A stretch of DNA of 64,000 nt from Anaerolineae bacterium (GTDB lineage: Bacteria > Chloroflexota > Anaerolineae > Aggregatilineales > Phototrophicaceae). Where the stretch lies: positions 25,022 through 89,021 of the forward strand of contig JAIOHM010000201.1 in the NCBI GenBank assembly GCA_019912965.1, read 5' to 3'. How positions within the stretch are numbered: position 1 is the first letter of the stretch; each line of letters opens with the position of its first letter. Shown here piece after piece: positions 16,821 through 24,355 of the stretch. A program made the translations under genes and the position numbers. The notes beneath the pieces are model-generated. The model ran no database searches. It saw only the letters and a list, made by a program, of their open reading frames with translations, and was not told where the DNA came from.

Positions 16821-19514
16821 TTAAGCGAGGAGTTTCAGTTCGCGGGCGCGGGCAATTGCTTGAGTGCGGTTGGCGACGTGCAGTTTGCTAAAAATCTGGC
16901 TGACATACCACTTGACCGTGCCCACCGCGAACACCAGCCGTTCGGCAATCTGCTGGTTGGTGTTGCCTTCCGCGATCAACTGCATAATTTCCAGTTCGCG
17001 TTCGGTCAGCAGATCGGGGGCGCGTACTGGCGCAGCACGGCGCGGCGTGAGGGCTTCAAGCCGATGAATATCTGTGACGAGTGCATCAACCACGACCTCT
17101 GGATTCAGGTGTGTTCCATATTCCCATACTTCCGCATAAAGGGATGCGCCCAATTGAGCTTCCCATTCGCTTCGCAGCCGCATCACCAGTGGGCATTTTT
17201 CCAGCCATGTCATGGTTGGTTGGTTCGGTTTTTCCGAAAGGGATGATGATAACGCCATCAGTTGAACTGCTGTCTCAGTGTGGCCTTCACTGGAGAGGAT
17301 GAGGGCTGCTGTTGGCCCCAAAGACGAAAGGTTGTACAGCAGATGTTCCGCATCCTCGGATTGTGTCTGATAGGCAACCAGCTTTCCATACTCTTCGTAG
17401 GCGCGCTTCAGATCATTATCGTGTATCGCGTACACAATTAACCCGATGGTGGCATCCGAAAAAGGAGAACCGGGCGCGAAATGATGCGAAATATACATTT
17501 CACGTGCCATTTGGCAGAGGCGCTGGCCTTCTTCATAATCAGCCTCGGTGACAATCAGCACACAGCCCATCATCGCCAGAGCTGTTTTTTGCACAGCCAC
17601 CATATTCAGTTTCCGGGCAATCGTTAGCCCTTCTTCAGCCAGTTTTTGAGCCCGTTCAAATTCACCGCGGCTAAATGCCCATGAACCGCTGAGCATCGTG
17701 CTCCAGTAAAGCCCTTTCAGATCGCCACGTTCGCGCTGAATAACGACCGCTTCCTGCACATAAGCATCGGCTTCCGCATAGCGGTGTTCATAAAAGGCAT
17801 CACCTGCCAGATGACTCAACGTCCAGCCCACCCCATTCTGATCGCCGATCTGCCGCTGTATGTCAAGCGCAGACCTCAGAAAATGGGGGGAGAAATTGCC
17901 GTTCTTATAGGACATCCCAATCCACACCAGTATTTCAGCCATGTAAAACGGATCGTCCAACGCCGCGTAGAGCAAAAAACTTTGCTCAAAGTAAGGCAAA
18001 ACGGGATTGGTTTCGAAACACATTGTCAAACTCATGCCCAGCATATACAGACTGAAAGCCGATTCGGCGCGGGCATCATAAGCTGCAAGAGCATCCTTTA
18101 TGGTTTCCAATTCTCTGATCAACACGCTCGCATTGCCCGTATCATGAAGCGTGCCGAGGAGCATCAGTTTAGCCCGACGCAGCCGCAAACGATAATAGGT
18201 CAGGCGGTGTTCAGCCTGATCAGATGCCCCAAAGTATTCAGCGGCATTTGTGAACAGCGCTTCTCCTTCCAGAAAACGCGCTTTCATGTCACAGAAAAAA
18301 CTCATGGCTTCGACCATCTTGTTAATGATCTGATGATCTTGCCGCTCGGCAGCCCAGTGCCATGCCGCCCGCACATTAGCAAAGTCTTGCTCGATCTCGT
18401 CGAGCGCATCCACCTGCCGCTGAAATTTAATATCCCCCTCGCAGCGCTGCATCAGATCCGCGAAGTACTGGCTGTGTTTATTGCGGGCTTCTTCTGCCTC
18501 ACCGGAAGCAGCTAACTGTTCTTCAGCATACTGACGCAGCAGTTCGTGCAGGTCATAATGTCCATGCCCATAACGCCGCAGCCACGATTTATCGACCAGA
18601 TCAGATAAATCACGAATGGTTGTGCCAGTTACGACGCTGGCAGCATCGCGGGTGAAACCACCCTGAAACACCGACAGCCACATCAAAACGCAGCGTTCAC
18701 CATCCGAGAGGCGGCGCCACGACTGCTCAACCACCGCCCGCATATTGCGATGGCGCTCTGGCATATTGCGCGAGGGTGTTTCCAGAATATCCATCCCGCG
18801 CTGAATTTCTTCCGCGATTTCGGCACAGGAAAGCACCCGCACCCACGCCGCAGCCAGCTCAATCCCCAGCGGCATTCCACCCACCACCTGACAAATCTGA
18901 GCGACTCCGGGACGTTCCGTATCCAGCGAAAAAGCCGGATTGGCACGGCGGGCGTGCTGGACAAAAAGCTGCACAGAGCTGAAATTTTCGATGGAATCCA
19001 ACGCATCTTCCGGTGGAAGGCGCATTCCACCAACCGGATAAAACCATTCTTCCTGCAAATTGAGCCGTTCACGGGCCGTCGCCAGCACCTTCAAACCCGG
19101 CGCGGCAGCCAGCATTTCCCCAATGATTTCGACTCCATCCAACAGGTGTTCAAGGTTATCCAACACCAGCAGCAGCGATTTATCCTGAAGATATTCCAGC
19201 AGTTGGCCTTTTAGATTTGCACCCTGATAGAACTCCAAACAAACTTCCTCAGCGATGACCGGGATAATTTGCTCAGGTGCATCCAGCGCTTGCAGCGGAA
19301 CAAAGAACGCGCCATCAGCATAATGGGCTTCTAAACGCTGTGCCGTTTCCATTCCCAGCCGGGTTTTGCCAATCCCGCCGGGGCCTACCAGCGTGAGCAA
19401 ATGGCAGGATGGATCAGACAGAAGTCGAGTAATTTCGTCCAGCTCTTCTGTTCTGCCCACAAAAGGCATATAAAGTTGTCTTGGGTTCACGACGGTTTGG
19501 ACAAGTGCGGACAT
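16821..19514 (-). CDS. LuxR-family regulator with NB-ARC-like ATPase and TPR region
   Basis: A large cytoplasmic transcription regulator of 897 residues, of the AfsR/LAL type. The N-terminal STAND ATPase has GRTEELDEI, Walker A GPGGIGKTRL (about residue 43) and Walker B LLLVLDNLEHLL (about 118), plus a GMPLGIELAAAWV segment (about 210). The middle 350-800 is helical TPR-like repeat. The C-terminal 60 residues are a LuxR/NarL helix-turn-helix: LTERELEIMQLIAEGNTNQQ, then AERL, GTVKWYVSQIFSKL. Family members bind ATP and an unknown inducer and then activate target genes. The inducer is not predictable. It is transcribed alone, and two palindromes flank it. No acyl-homoserine-lactone domain is present. 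Confidence 0.9.
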   Translation of the reverse strand: MSALVQTVVNPRQLYMPFVGRTEELDEITRLLSDPSCHLLTLVGPGGIGKTRLGMETAQRLEAHYADGAFFVPLQALDAPEQIIPVIAEEVCLEFYQGANLKGQLLEYLQDKSLLLVLDNLEHLLDGVEIIGEMLAAAPGLKVLATARERLNLQEEWFYPVGGMRLPPEDALDSIENFSSVQLFVQHARRANPAFSLDTERPGVAQICQVVGGMPLGIELAAAWVRVLSCAEIAEEIQRGMDILETPSRNMPERHRNMRAVVEQSWRRLSDGERCVLMWLSVFQGGFTRDAASVVTGTTIRDLSDLVDKSWLRRYGHGHYDLHELLRQYAEEQLAASGEAEEARNKHSQYFADLMQRCEGDIKFQRQVDALDEIEQDFANVRAAWHWAAERQDHQIINKMVEAMSFFCDMKARFLEGEALFTNAAEYFGASDQAEHRLTYYRLRLRRAKLMLLGTLHDTGNASVLIRELETIKDALAAYDARAESAFSLYMLGMSLTMCFETNPVLPYFEQSFLLYAALDDPFYMAEILVWIGMSYKNGNFSPHFLRSALDIQRQIGDQNGVGWTLSHLAGDAFYEHRYAEADAYVQEAVVIQRERGDLKGLYWSTMLSGSWAFSRGEFERAQKLAEEGLTIARKLNMVAVQKTALAMMGCVLIVTEADYEEGQRLCQMAREMYISHHFAPGSPFSDATIGLIVYAIHDNDLKRAYEEYGKLVAYQTQSEDAEHLLYNLSSLGPTAALILSSEGHTETAVQLMALSSSLSEKPNQPTMTWLEKCPLVMRLRSEWEAQLGASLYAEVWEYGTHLNPEVVVDALVTDIHRLEALTPRRAAPVRAPDLLTERELEIMQLIAEGNTNQQIAERLVFAVGTVKWYVSQIFSKLHVANRTQAIARARELKLLA

Positions 19515-19544
19515 GAATCAATCCTCCGAACAACCGTCCTAATT

Positions 19545-19563
19545 GTATACCACTCTAGTATAC
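19545..19563. promoter_or_regulatory. Duplicated GTATAC palindrome before the LuxR-type gene
   Basis: GTATAC - 7 bases - GTATAC, 31 bp upstream of the LuxR-type start codon at 19514. It could be an operator for autoregulation. Confidence 0.35.
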
Positions 19564-19776
19564 GTTGCGAGTCGTATTTCGTTCATATCCAATGGTACAC
19601 AAAAATCTCCGTCAAAAGTCGGTTGACTCTGCAAAAGTATTCATGCTATGCTTCTTTCCAATATTTACTTTGCCTTCGGAGGCACTTGCACTATGTCAGC
19701 CATCACTTTCGCTCACAAACTGTTCTTGGGTGTTGGAGCATAGCTGGCCGCTTCGTAAACCGCTGATTCTCCTCAC

Positions 19777-19792
19777 GGCAGCGCCCGCTGCC
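19777..19792. promoter_or_regulatory. G/C-rich palindrome in the divergent promoter region
   Basis: GGCAGCG-CC-CGCTGCC, perfect 7-bp arms, 121 bp upstream of the MFS transporter. It is a candidate operator, or simply a chance G/C-rich palindrome. Confidence 0.3.
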
Positions 19793-19912
19793 TGCTATCT
19801 GCTCTCTCGTGATACGGGAACACCCCCGGTAATTTTCGTTTTCCTGGTAACTGAATAATCTGACGCTGACCGTATCGAGTCACGTCATAAACACGAGCGA
19901 GAGACAATCTAC

Positions 19913-21184
19913 ATGTTTTCGATTTATCAACGTAAATGGGATGCGCGCCGCGTATACCTGATCCTGAGCAGCGCGAATGCTTTGTTTTTCACGCTGGTCT
20001 TCGCCGCCAACATGGTCTATCAGGTCGAGACAGTTGGCCTAACCCCGCTGCAACTGGTGCTGGTTGGCACAACGCTGGAAGTCGCTGTTTTTCTGTTTGA
20101 AGTCCCCACCGGAATCGTGGCTGATGTCTATAGTCGGCGACTATCGATCATTATCGGCTGTGCGCTAATTGGTGTGGGTTTTATGGTCGAAGGTTCGTTT
20201 CCGGTCTTTGGAGCAATCCTGCTGGCACAAGTGCTGTGGGGCATCGGCTATACCTTCACCAGTGGTGCAACGCAGGCGTGGATCACCGACGAAATCGGTG
20301 AAGAAGCCGTCGGCCCGGTGTTCATGCGGGCGGCGCAGTTGGGCAATCTGAGCGCAATTGTTGCCACCATCTTGGCGATTGTGTTGGGCAGTCTGCTCAT
20401 CAATCTGCCGATTGTGCTGGGTGGTCTGATGTTGATCGCAACCGCCGTTTTCCTGATTCTGGTCATGCCGGAAACCGGATTTAAACCCACCCCGCGCGAA
20501 GACCGTACCACGTGGGGACAGATGCGCCACACCTTCAAGGATGGCCTGCGAACAGTGCGTAGAAGCACAACCCTGCTGGCAATTCTGGGCATCGGTCTGT
20601 TTTACGGCTTGTTCAGCGAAGGCTATGACCGCTTGAACACAGCCCATCTGTTAGAAAGTTTTACCCTGCCGGATTTCGGCGGCTTGCAACCGATTGCATG
20701 GATGGGCATTCTGGGCATCATCGGTAATCTGCTTTCTGCCGGAGCGATGCAAATCCTCAACAAGCGCATCGATATGACTCACAGCGCAGCGCTGGCGCGG
20801 GCATCCTTCGTCGTCAGCGGCTTGATGGTCGCAACGTTGGCGGGTTTTGCGATGGCAGGGACTTTTGCGATGGCGGTTATCATGCGCTGGGCGTTTGGGG
20901 TGATGCGTTCGGTGATCGAACCATTGCAAGATGCATGGATTAACCAGCACATTGATTCCAGTGTGCGTGCGACGGTGATTTCCATGCGTGGGCAAGTGGA
21001 TGCGATTGGGCAAATGGGCGGTGGGCCACCCGTCGGCATCGTCGGGGAACGGCTGGGCATTCGCGCGGCGTTGATCGCCAGCAGCATCATCCTCTCTCCG
21101 GTGCTGATTCTGTACACCCGTCTGCTGCGTAAAGAAAAGAATGCACCCGCCATCATTCCGGCTGAAGAAGGAGTTGCTCCATGA
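19913..21184 (+). CDS. Major facilitator superfamily transporter
   Basis: A 423-residue polytopic carrier with about 12 hydrophobic segments. Marks are FFTLVFAANMVYQVETVGL at the start, the loop 2-3 region EVPTGIVADVYSRRLSIIIG (the MFS G-x-x-x-D-R/K-x-G motif A, with Asp and Arg-Arg), and GATQAWITDEIGEE near residue 120. The long central loop between TM6 and TM7 is around 190-215. The substrate is unknown. TM4-5 (FMRAAQLGNLSAI) resembles drug/efflux-type members. Its stop overlaps the ATG of a methyltransferase by four bases (ATGA), so the two are translationally coupled. That may mean export and modification of one compound. Confidence 0.9.
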   Translation: MFSIYQRKWDARRVYLILSSANALFFTLVFAANMVYQVETVGLTPLQLVLVGTTLEVAVFLFEVPTGIVADVYSRRLSIIIGCALIGVGFMVEGSFPVFGAILLAQVLWGIGYTFTSGATQAWITDEIGEEAVGPVFMRAAQLGNLSAIVATILAIVLGSLLINLPIVLGGLMLIATAVFLILVMPETGFKPTPREDRTTWGQMRHTFKDGLRTVRRSTTLLAILGIGLFYGLFSEGYDRLNTAHLLESFTLPDFGGLQPIAWMGILGIIGNLLSAGAMQILNKRIDMTHSAALARASFVVSGLMVATLAGFAMAGTFAMAVIMRWAFGVMRSVIEPLQDAWINQHIDSSVRATVISMRGQVDAIGQMGGGPPVGIVGERLGIRAALIASSIILSPVLILYTRLLRKEKNAPAIIPAEEGVAP

Positions 21185-21957
21185 ATTGGACAGGGTTAGC
21201 AGCACTGGTTTGGGACATCGCTGGTGGAGATGATCCCCATACGGACATCGACTTCATCAAAAAGGTGGTTCAGGCCAATGGTGGCGCGGCGCTGGATATA
21301 GGCTGCGGAACCGGGCGTGTAATGCTGCGTTTGCTGGCTGAGGGCATGGATGTTGAAGGCATCGATACTTCTGCCGATATGCTGGGGATGTGCCGGGAAA
21401 AAGCGGCAGCGCGGAGTCTGAACCCTGTGCTGTACGAAGGCTATATGCAAGACCTTGATCTGCCGCGCCACTACCGGACGATCTTTATCCCCTGTGGGAC
21501 GTTCTGCTTGGTGACGGATCGTGCGCAGGCGATAGAAGCCTTGCGTCGTTTCTATAAACATCTGGAACCGGGCGGAACATTGGTGTTTAACCTGTTCTGG
21601 GTGTTCAGCCCCGGCGAACCTTTATCGGATAGCCCAACCGCGACGGACGCCAACTGGAAGCCGCTTTACGACACAACGCTGCCCGATGGCCGAGTCGTTC
21701 GCCAGCATATGCGGCTGAACAAACTTGACCGAACCGAGCAGTTGTTTCTGGCCGAACGGCGTTACCAACTTTACGAAGGCGAGCAGATGGTCGCGGAAGA
21801 AATTTTCCCGGCCAACGAACGCTGGTACTTCAAGCACGAGATGGTAATGTTGCTGGAGAAGATTGGTTTCCGCGATGTTCAGGTCAAAGGGGACTGGACG
21901 GACGCGGATTTCCACGATGACCAGCACAGCGTAATCGTGTTCATGGCGAAGAAGTAA
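21181..21957 (+). CDS. Class I SAM-dependent methyltransferase
   Basis: A cytoplasmic methyltransferase of 258 residues. Motif I ALDIGCGTGRVMLRLL is at about residue 40, the motif II acidic position is in VEGIDTSADMLG (about 62), and the post-I region RTIFIPCGTFCLV is at about 100. The C-terminal beta-hairpin has EMVMLLEKIGFRDVQVKGD. The substrate is a small molecule that cannot be named. The start overlaps the MFS stop (ATGA), indicating coupled translation. A clear terminator follows 11 bp after the stop codon. Confidence 0.9.
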   Translation: MNWTGLAALVWDIAGGDDPHTDIDFIKKVVQANGGAALDIGCGTGRVMLRLLAEGMDVEGIDTSADMLGMCREKAAARSLNPVLYEGYMQDLDLPRHYRTIFIPCGTFCLVTDRAQAIEALRRFYKHLEPGGTLVFNLFWVFSPGEPLSDSPTATDANWKPLYDTTLPDGRVVRQHMRLNKLDRTEQLFLAERRYQLYEGEQMVAEEIFPANERWYFKHEMVMLLEKIGFRDVQVKGDWTDADFHDDQHSVIVFMAKK

Positions 21958-21967
21958 TCGACGATTT

Positions 21968-22008
21968 TCCCCTGCTTAGGTGGTATACACTCAGGCAGGG
22001 GATTTTTT
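21968..22008 (+). terminator. Rho-independent terminator after the methyltransferase gene
   Basis: CCCCTGC / GCAGGGG stem (21969-21975 with 21995-22001) followed by T6. The T-run overlaps the stop codon region of the convergent esterase gene. Confidence 0.85.
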
Positions 22009-22915
22009 ATGATGTGCCAATCTTGTGCAACTGCGTTTCCCGAATGAATGCCGCAATCTCTTCGATGGATTGGGTAGCCTGTGGCAGCGAATCCCCGCTG
22101 ATTTGCCATACATGCCACATACGTGGATACACCCGCAGGTCAACTGGTGTACCCGCAGCCTGTGCCGCTTCCGCCAGCCGCACAGCATCATCGCATAGAA
22201 TTTCCTCGCTGCCCGCGTACACCAGCAGCGGCGGCAAACCCCGTAAATCGCCGAATAGTGGCGAAATCAGCGGGTTATGGGGATCGTTGTCCGCGATATA
22301 ACCATTCCGAAATTTTGCCATCGCGCGCGGGTGCAAGATCAAATCAGGATGTTCGCGGATATAAGTCTCATCCCGTTCAGTCAAATCAGTTGGCGGGGAT
22401 AGGCATACGCCCGCCGCAGGCAGTGGTTCGCCGCCCTCGCGCAGTTTAAGCAGCAGTGCCAGCGTCAGATTACCACCCGCCGAATCGCCCGCTACCACAA
22501 TCCGCTCAGGAGGAATCCCCTGTTTGAGCAGCCAGCGGTAAGCCGTAAGGCAGTCCTCCAGTGCCGCCGGAAACGGATGCTCTGGCGCGAGGCGATAATC
22601 CACCATCAACGACCGACTCTGATTCAGAGTCGTCAGTTGAGCCAGCATCATACGGTGCGGGGCGGATACGCCGAGGATGAATCCGCCGCCGTGCAAATAC
22701 AAGACTACCGGATGTGCCTCGCCATTCTCAGCCTGAAACCACTCACACGGAACGCCACCTGCGATCACCTGCTGCGTATGAATGGGCTGGTTAAGCGGGA
22801 TGCTGTACAGACTCGCTTTTTGCAGCCAGCGCATAAGCCCGGTTGGCATGTAACCCACCATCAGGCGTATAACAGCCATATAACGACGAATCCGGGTTTC
22901 GGAATGGGGTGTCAT
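22007..22915 (-). CDS. Alpha/beta hydrolase (HSL-type esterase/lipase)
   Basis: A 302-residue carboxylesterase of the hormone-sensitive-lipase group. The oxyanion motif HGGGF is at about residue 75, and the nucleophile Ser is in GDSAGGNL (about 146). The acid is probably in GSEEILCDDA (about 240), and the catalytic His is in YPRMWHVWQ (about 270). It hydrolyses short acyl esters in the cytoplasm; the natural substrate is unknown. Its N-terminal 35 residues (MVGYMPTGLMRWLQKASLYS) are the usual cap helix of this group. It is transcribed alone and converges on the methyltransferase. Confidence 0.92.
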   Translation of the reverse strand: MTPHSETRIRRYMAVIRLMVGYMPTGLMRWLQKASLYSIPLNQPIHTQQVIAGGVPCEWFQAENGEAHPVVLYLHGGGFILGVSAPHRMMLAQLTTLNQSRSLMVDYRLAPEHPFPAALEDCLTAYRWLLKQGIPPERIVVAGDSAGGNLTLALLLKLREGGEPLPAAGVCLSPPTDLTERDETYIREHPDLILHPRAMAKFRNGYIADNDPHNPLISPLFGDLRGLPPLLVYAGSEEILCDDAVRLAEAAQAAGTPVDLRVYPRMWHVWQISGDSLPQATQSIEEIAAFIRETQLHKIGTS

Positions 22916-22947
22916 AAGTCGCTCACCTGTAAACGTTCATATTTTTA

Positions 22948-22974
22948 AACCCCTCTTCAGGGCGAAAAGGGGTT
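22948..22974 (-). terminator. Hairpin after the WD40/SH3 gene, possible terminator
   Basis: AACCCCT / AGGGGTT stem with a 13-base loop. Only a short T-run (TTT) follows on the minus strand, so termination is uncertain. Confidence 0.4.
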
Positions 22975-22988
22975 CAGAGTGAATAGTG

Positions 22989-24197
22989 TTAGCCTGTCGC
23001 GCCGGGTGGAATGCCCCACAAACGCCATGTGCCGCCGTCATCTTCCGAAGCCAGCAGCGCACCTTTAGCTGAGAAAGACAGGCCGATAACCGGGGCAGTG
23101 TGACCATTCAAAATCATCACCACGCCGCCTGCGTTGATGTCCCATACATAAATCCCGCCGTTAGCATCACCGGAGGCCGCCAACGTGCCATCAGGATTGA
23201 AGGTCAGGCTTTTAATTGGTGCGGTATGACCGGAAAGCCGTTTGAACTCCACACCAGTTCCATCCGTATTGACCTGCCACACGATCACCAGACCATCCTC
23301 TGCGCCGGAAATCAGCCGTGTGCCATCGGTGTTAAACGCCAGCGCATTGACCGCGCCCGTATGCCCGCTGAGGATACTTTTCTGGGTGAACATCCGTGCG
23401 TCGAACAGGGCAATCGTGCCATTGCTTTGGCCGAAAGCAAACCACGCCTCGCCCGGTGCAACCGTCACCACACCGCTGCCTGTGCTCAACTGTACCGCCT
23501 GCCGCGCATTGGCTGCTGTAATCGGCGCTTGTGCCGGAACGGGAGCGACTGCCACCGTGCCATCCGGATTCAGTGGTTCGAGCCAATAATCCAGATCATC
23601 GCCTTCAGAAGTCCAGCCGACAATGCCGTTGTGGTTCACCTGCCACCACACCATTTTATCGCTCAGACTGCAACTCGGCCCGGCTTGCACCGTGAAGGCT
23701 TGCCCCGGCTCAATCTGACCGAGCAGTTTGCCACTCGTGCCCGGAATATCACGCAGCAGATTGGGTAATCCACCTTCTTCCACACGGCCTAACCCCCCAA
23801 TTGCCAGACGTGGCGCGAGATAATCCGCGTCACCCGGCGGTGGGCAGGAAGGTGTGGCGGCGGGCGCAGCCGTCGTACCACACAGGACGACCAGCCGTTG
23901 ATCGGTGGAAACACGATAATCGTGATTAACCCCGGCATAGATGATGCTAAATTGATAACCAACCGTCAGCACATCAGGATAAACCGCCCCCGGCTGTGGA
24001 CAGCCCATCGCCGCGTTTGGAAACGAAGTTGGGCCAACGAACGTCCAGTTATCCAGATCATTCAAGGTGATGGTACGCCCTAAGCGTGAGCCGAGGTCAG
24101 TCAACGCGGCGTTGATCGGTTCCGGTGCTTGTGCTTGCGCGACGAACAACGGAATCAGTAGGATAAAAATCAGGCCGAACAGTAATCGTCTGGTCAT
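22989..24197 (-). CDS. Exported protein with SH3-like domain and WD40 repeats
   Basis: 402 residues. The signal peptide is MTRRLLFGLIFILLIPLFVAQ. Residues about 27-105 form a domain with GRTITLNDLDNWTF, Cys in MGCPQPG, and YRVSTDQRLVVLCG; it is not a named family known to me. An SH3b-like domain covers about 145-205 (GQIEPGQAFTVQAGPSC, then NHNGIVGWTSEGDDLDYWLE). At least three WD40 repeats follow from about 240 to the end (SGHTGAVNALAFNTDG, SGHTAPIKSLTFNPDG, NGHTAPVIGLSFSAKG). It is probably a surface protein that docks other proteins, with no enzyme motif seen. The propeller has too few clear blades to close alone, so it may be degenerate or pair with another chain. Confidence 0.85.
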   Translation of the reverse strand: MTRRLLFGLIFILLIPLFVAQAQAPEPINAALTDLGSRLGRTITLNDLDNWTFVGPTSFPNAAMGCPQPGAVYPDVLTVGYQFSIIYAGVNHDYRVSTDQRLVVLCGTTAAPAATPSCPPPGDADYLAPRLAIGGLGRVEEGGLPNLLRDIPGTSGKLLGQIEPGQAFTVQAGPSCSLSDKMVWWQVNHNGIVGWTSEGDDLDYWLEPLNPDGTVAVAPVPAQAPITAANARQAVQLSTGSGVVTVAPGEAWFAFGQSNGTIALFDARMFTQKSILSGHTGAVNALAFNTDGTRLISGAEDGLVIVWQVNTDGTGVEFKRLSGHTAPIKSLTFNPDGTLAASGDANGGIYVWDINAGGVVMILNGHTAPVIGLSFSAKGALLASEDDGGTWRLWGIPPGATG

Positions 24198-24355
24198 GCA
24201 ATAAACTCCTTTAACTAATGGGCAAAAGATTTAGGCGGATTGTAGCATCTTTGGGATATTTCACGAGAGGACTTCCGGGCGATATTTCCGCACAATATCG
24301 GGTACAATGCAACTGTAAAATATAACAACGGCATAACCGGATGTTGGGGGACACT

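Larger units (their letters stand above)
19515..19912. other. 398-bp intergenic region, divergent promoters, no gene seen
   Basis: No supported gene. It carries two inverted repeats annotated separately (19545-19563 and 19777-19792). It must hold the promoters of the leftward LuxR-type gene and the rightward MFS-methyltransferase pair. Confidence 0.6.

Noticed and set aside
22948..22974. Strong terminator after the WD40/SH3 gene
   Set aside because: A stem is present but no proper T-run follows, so it is reported only as possible.
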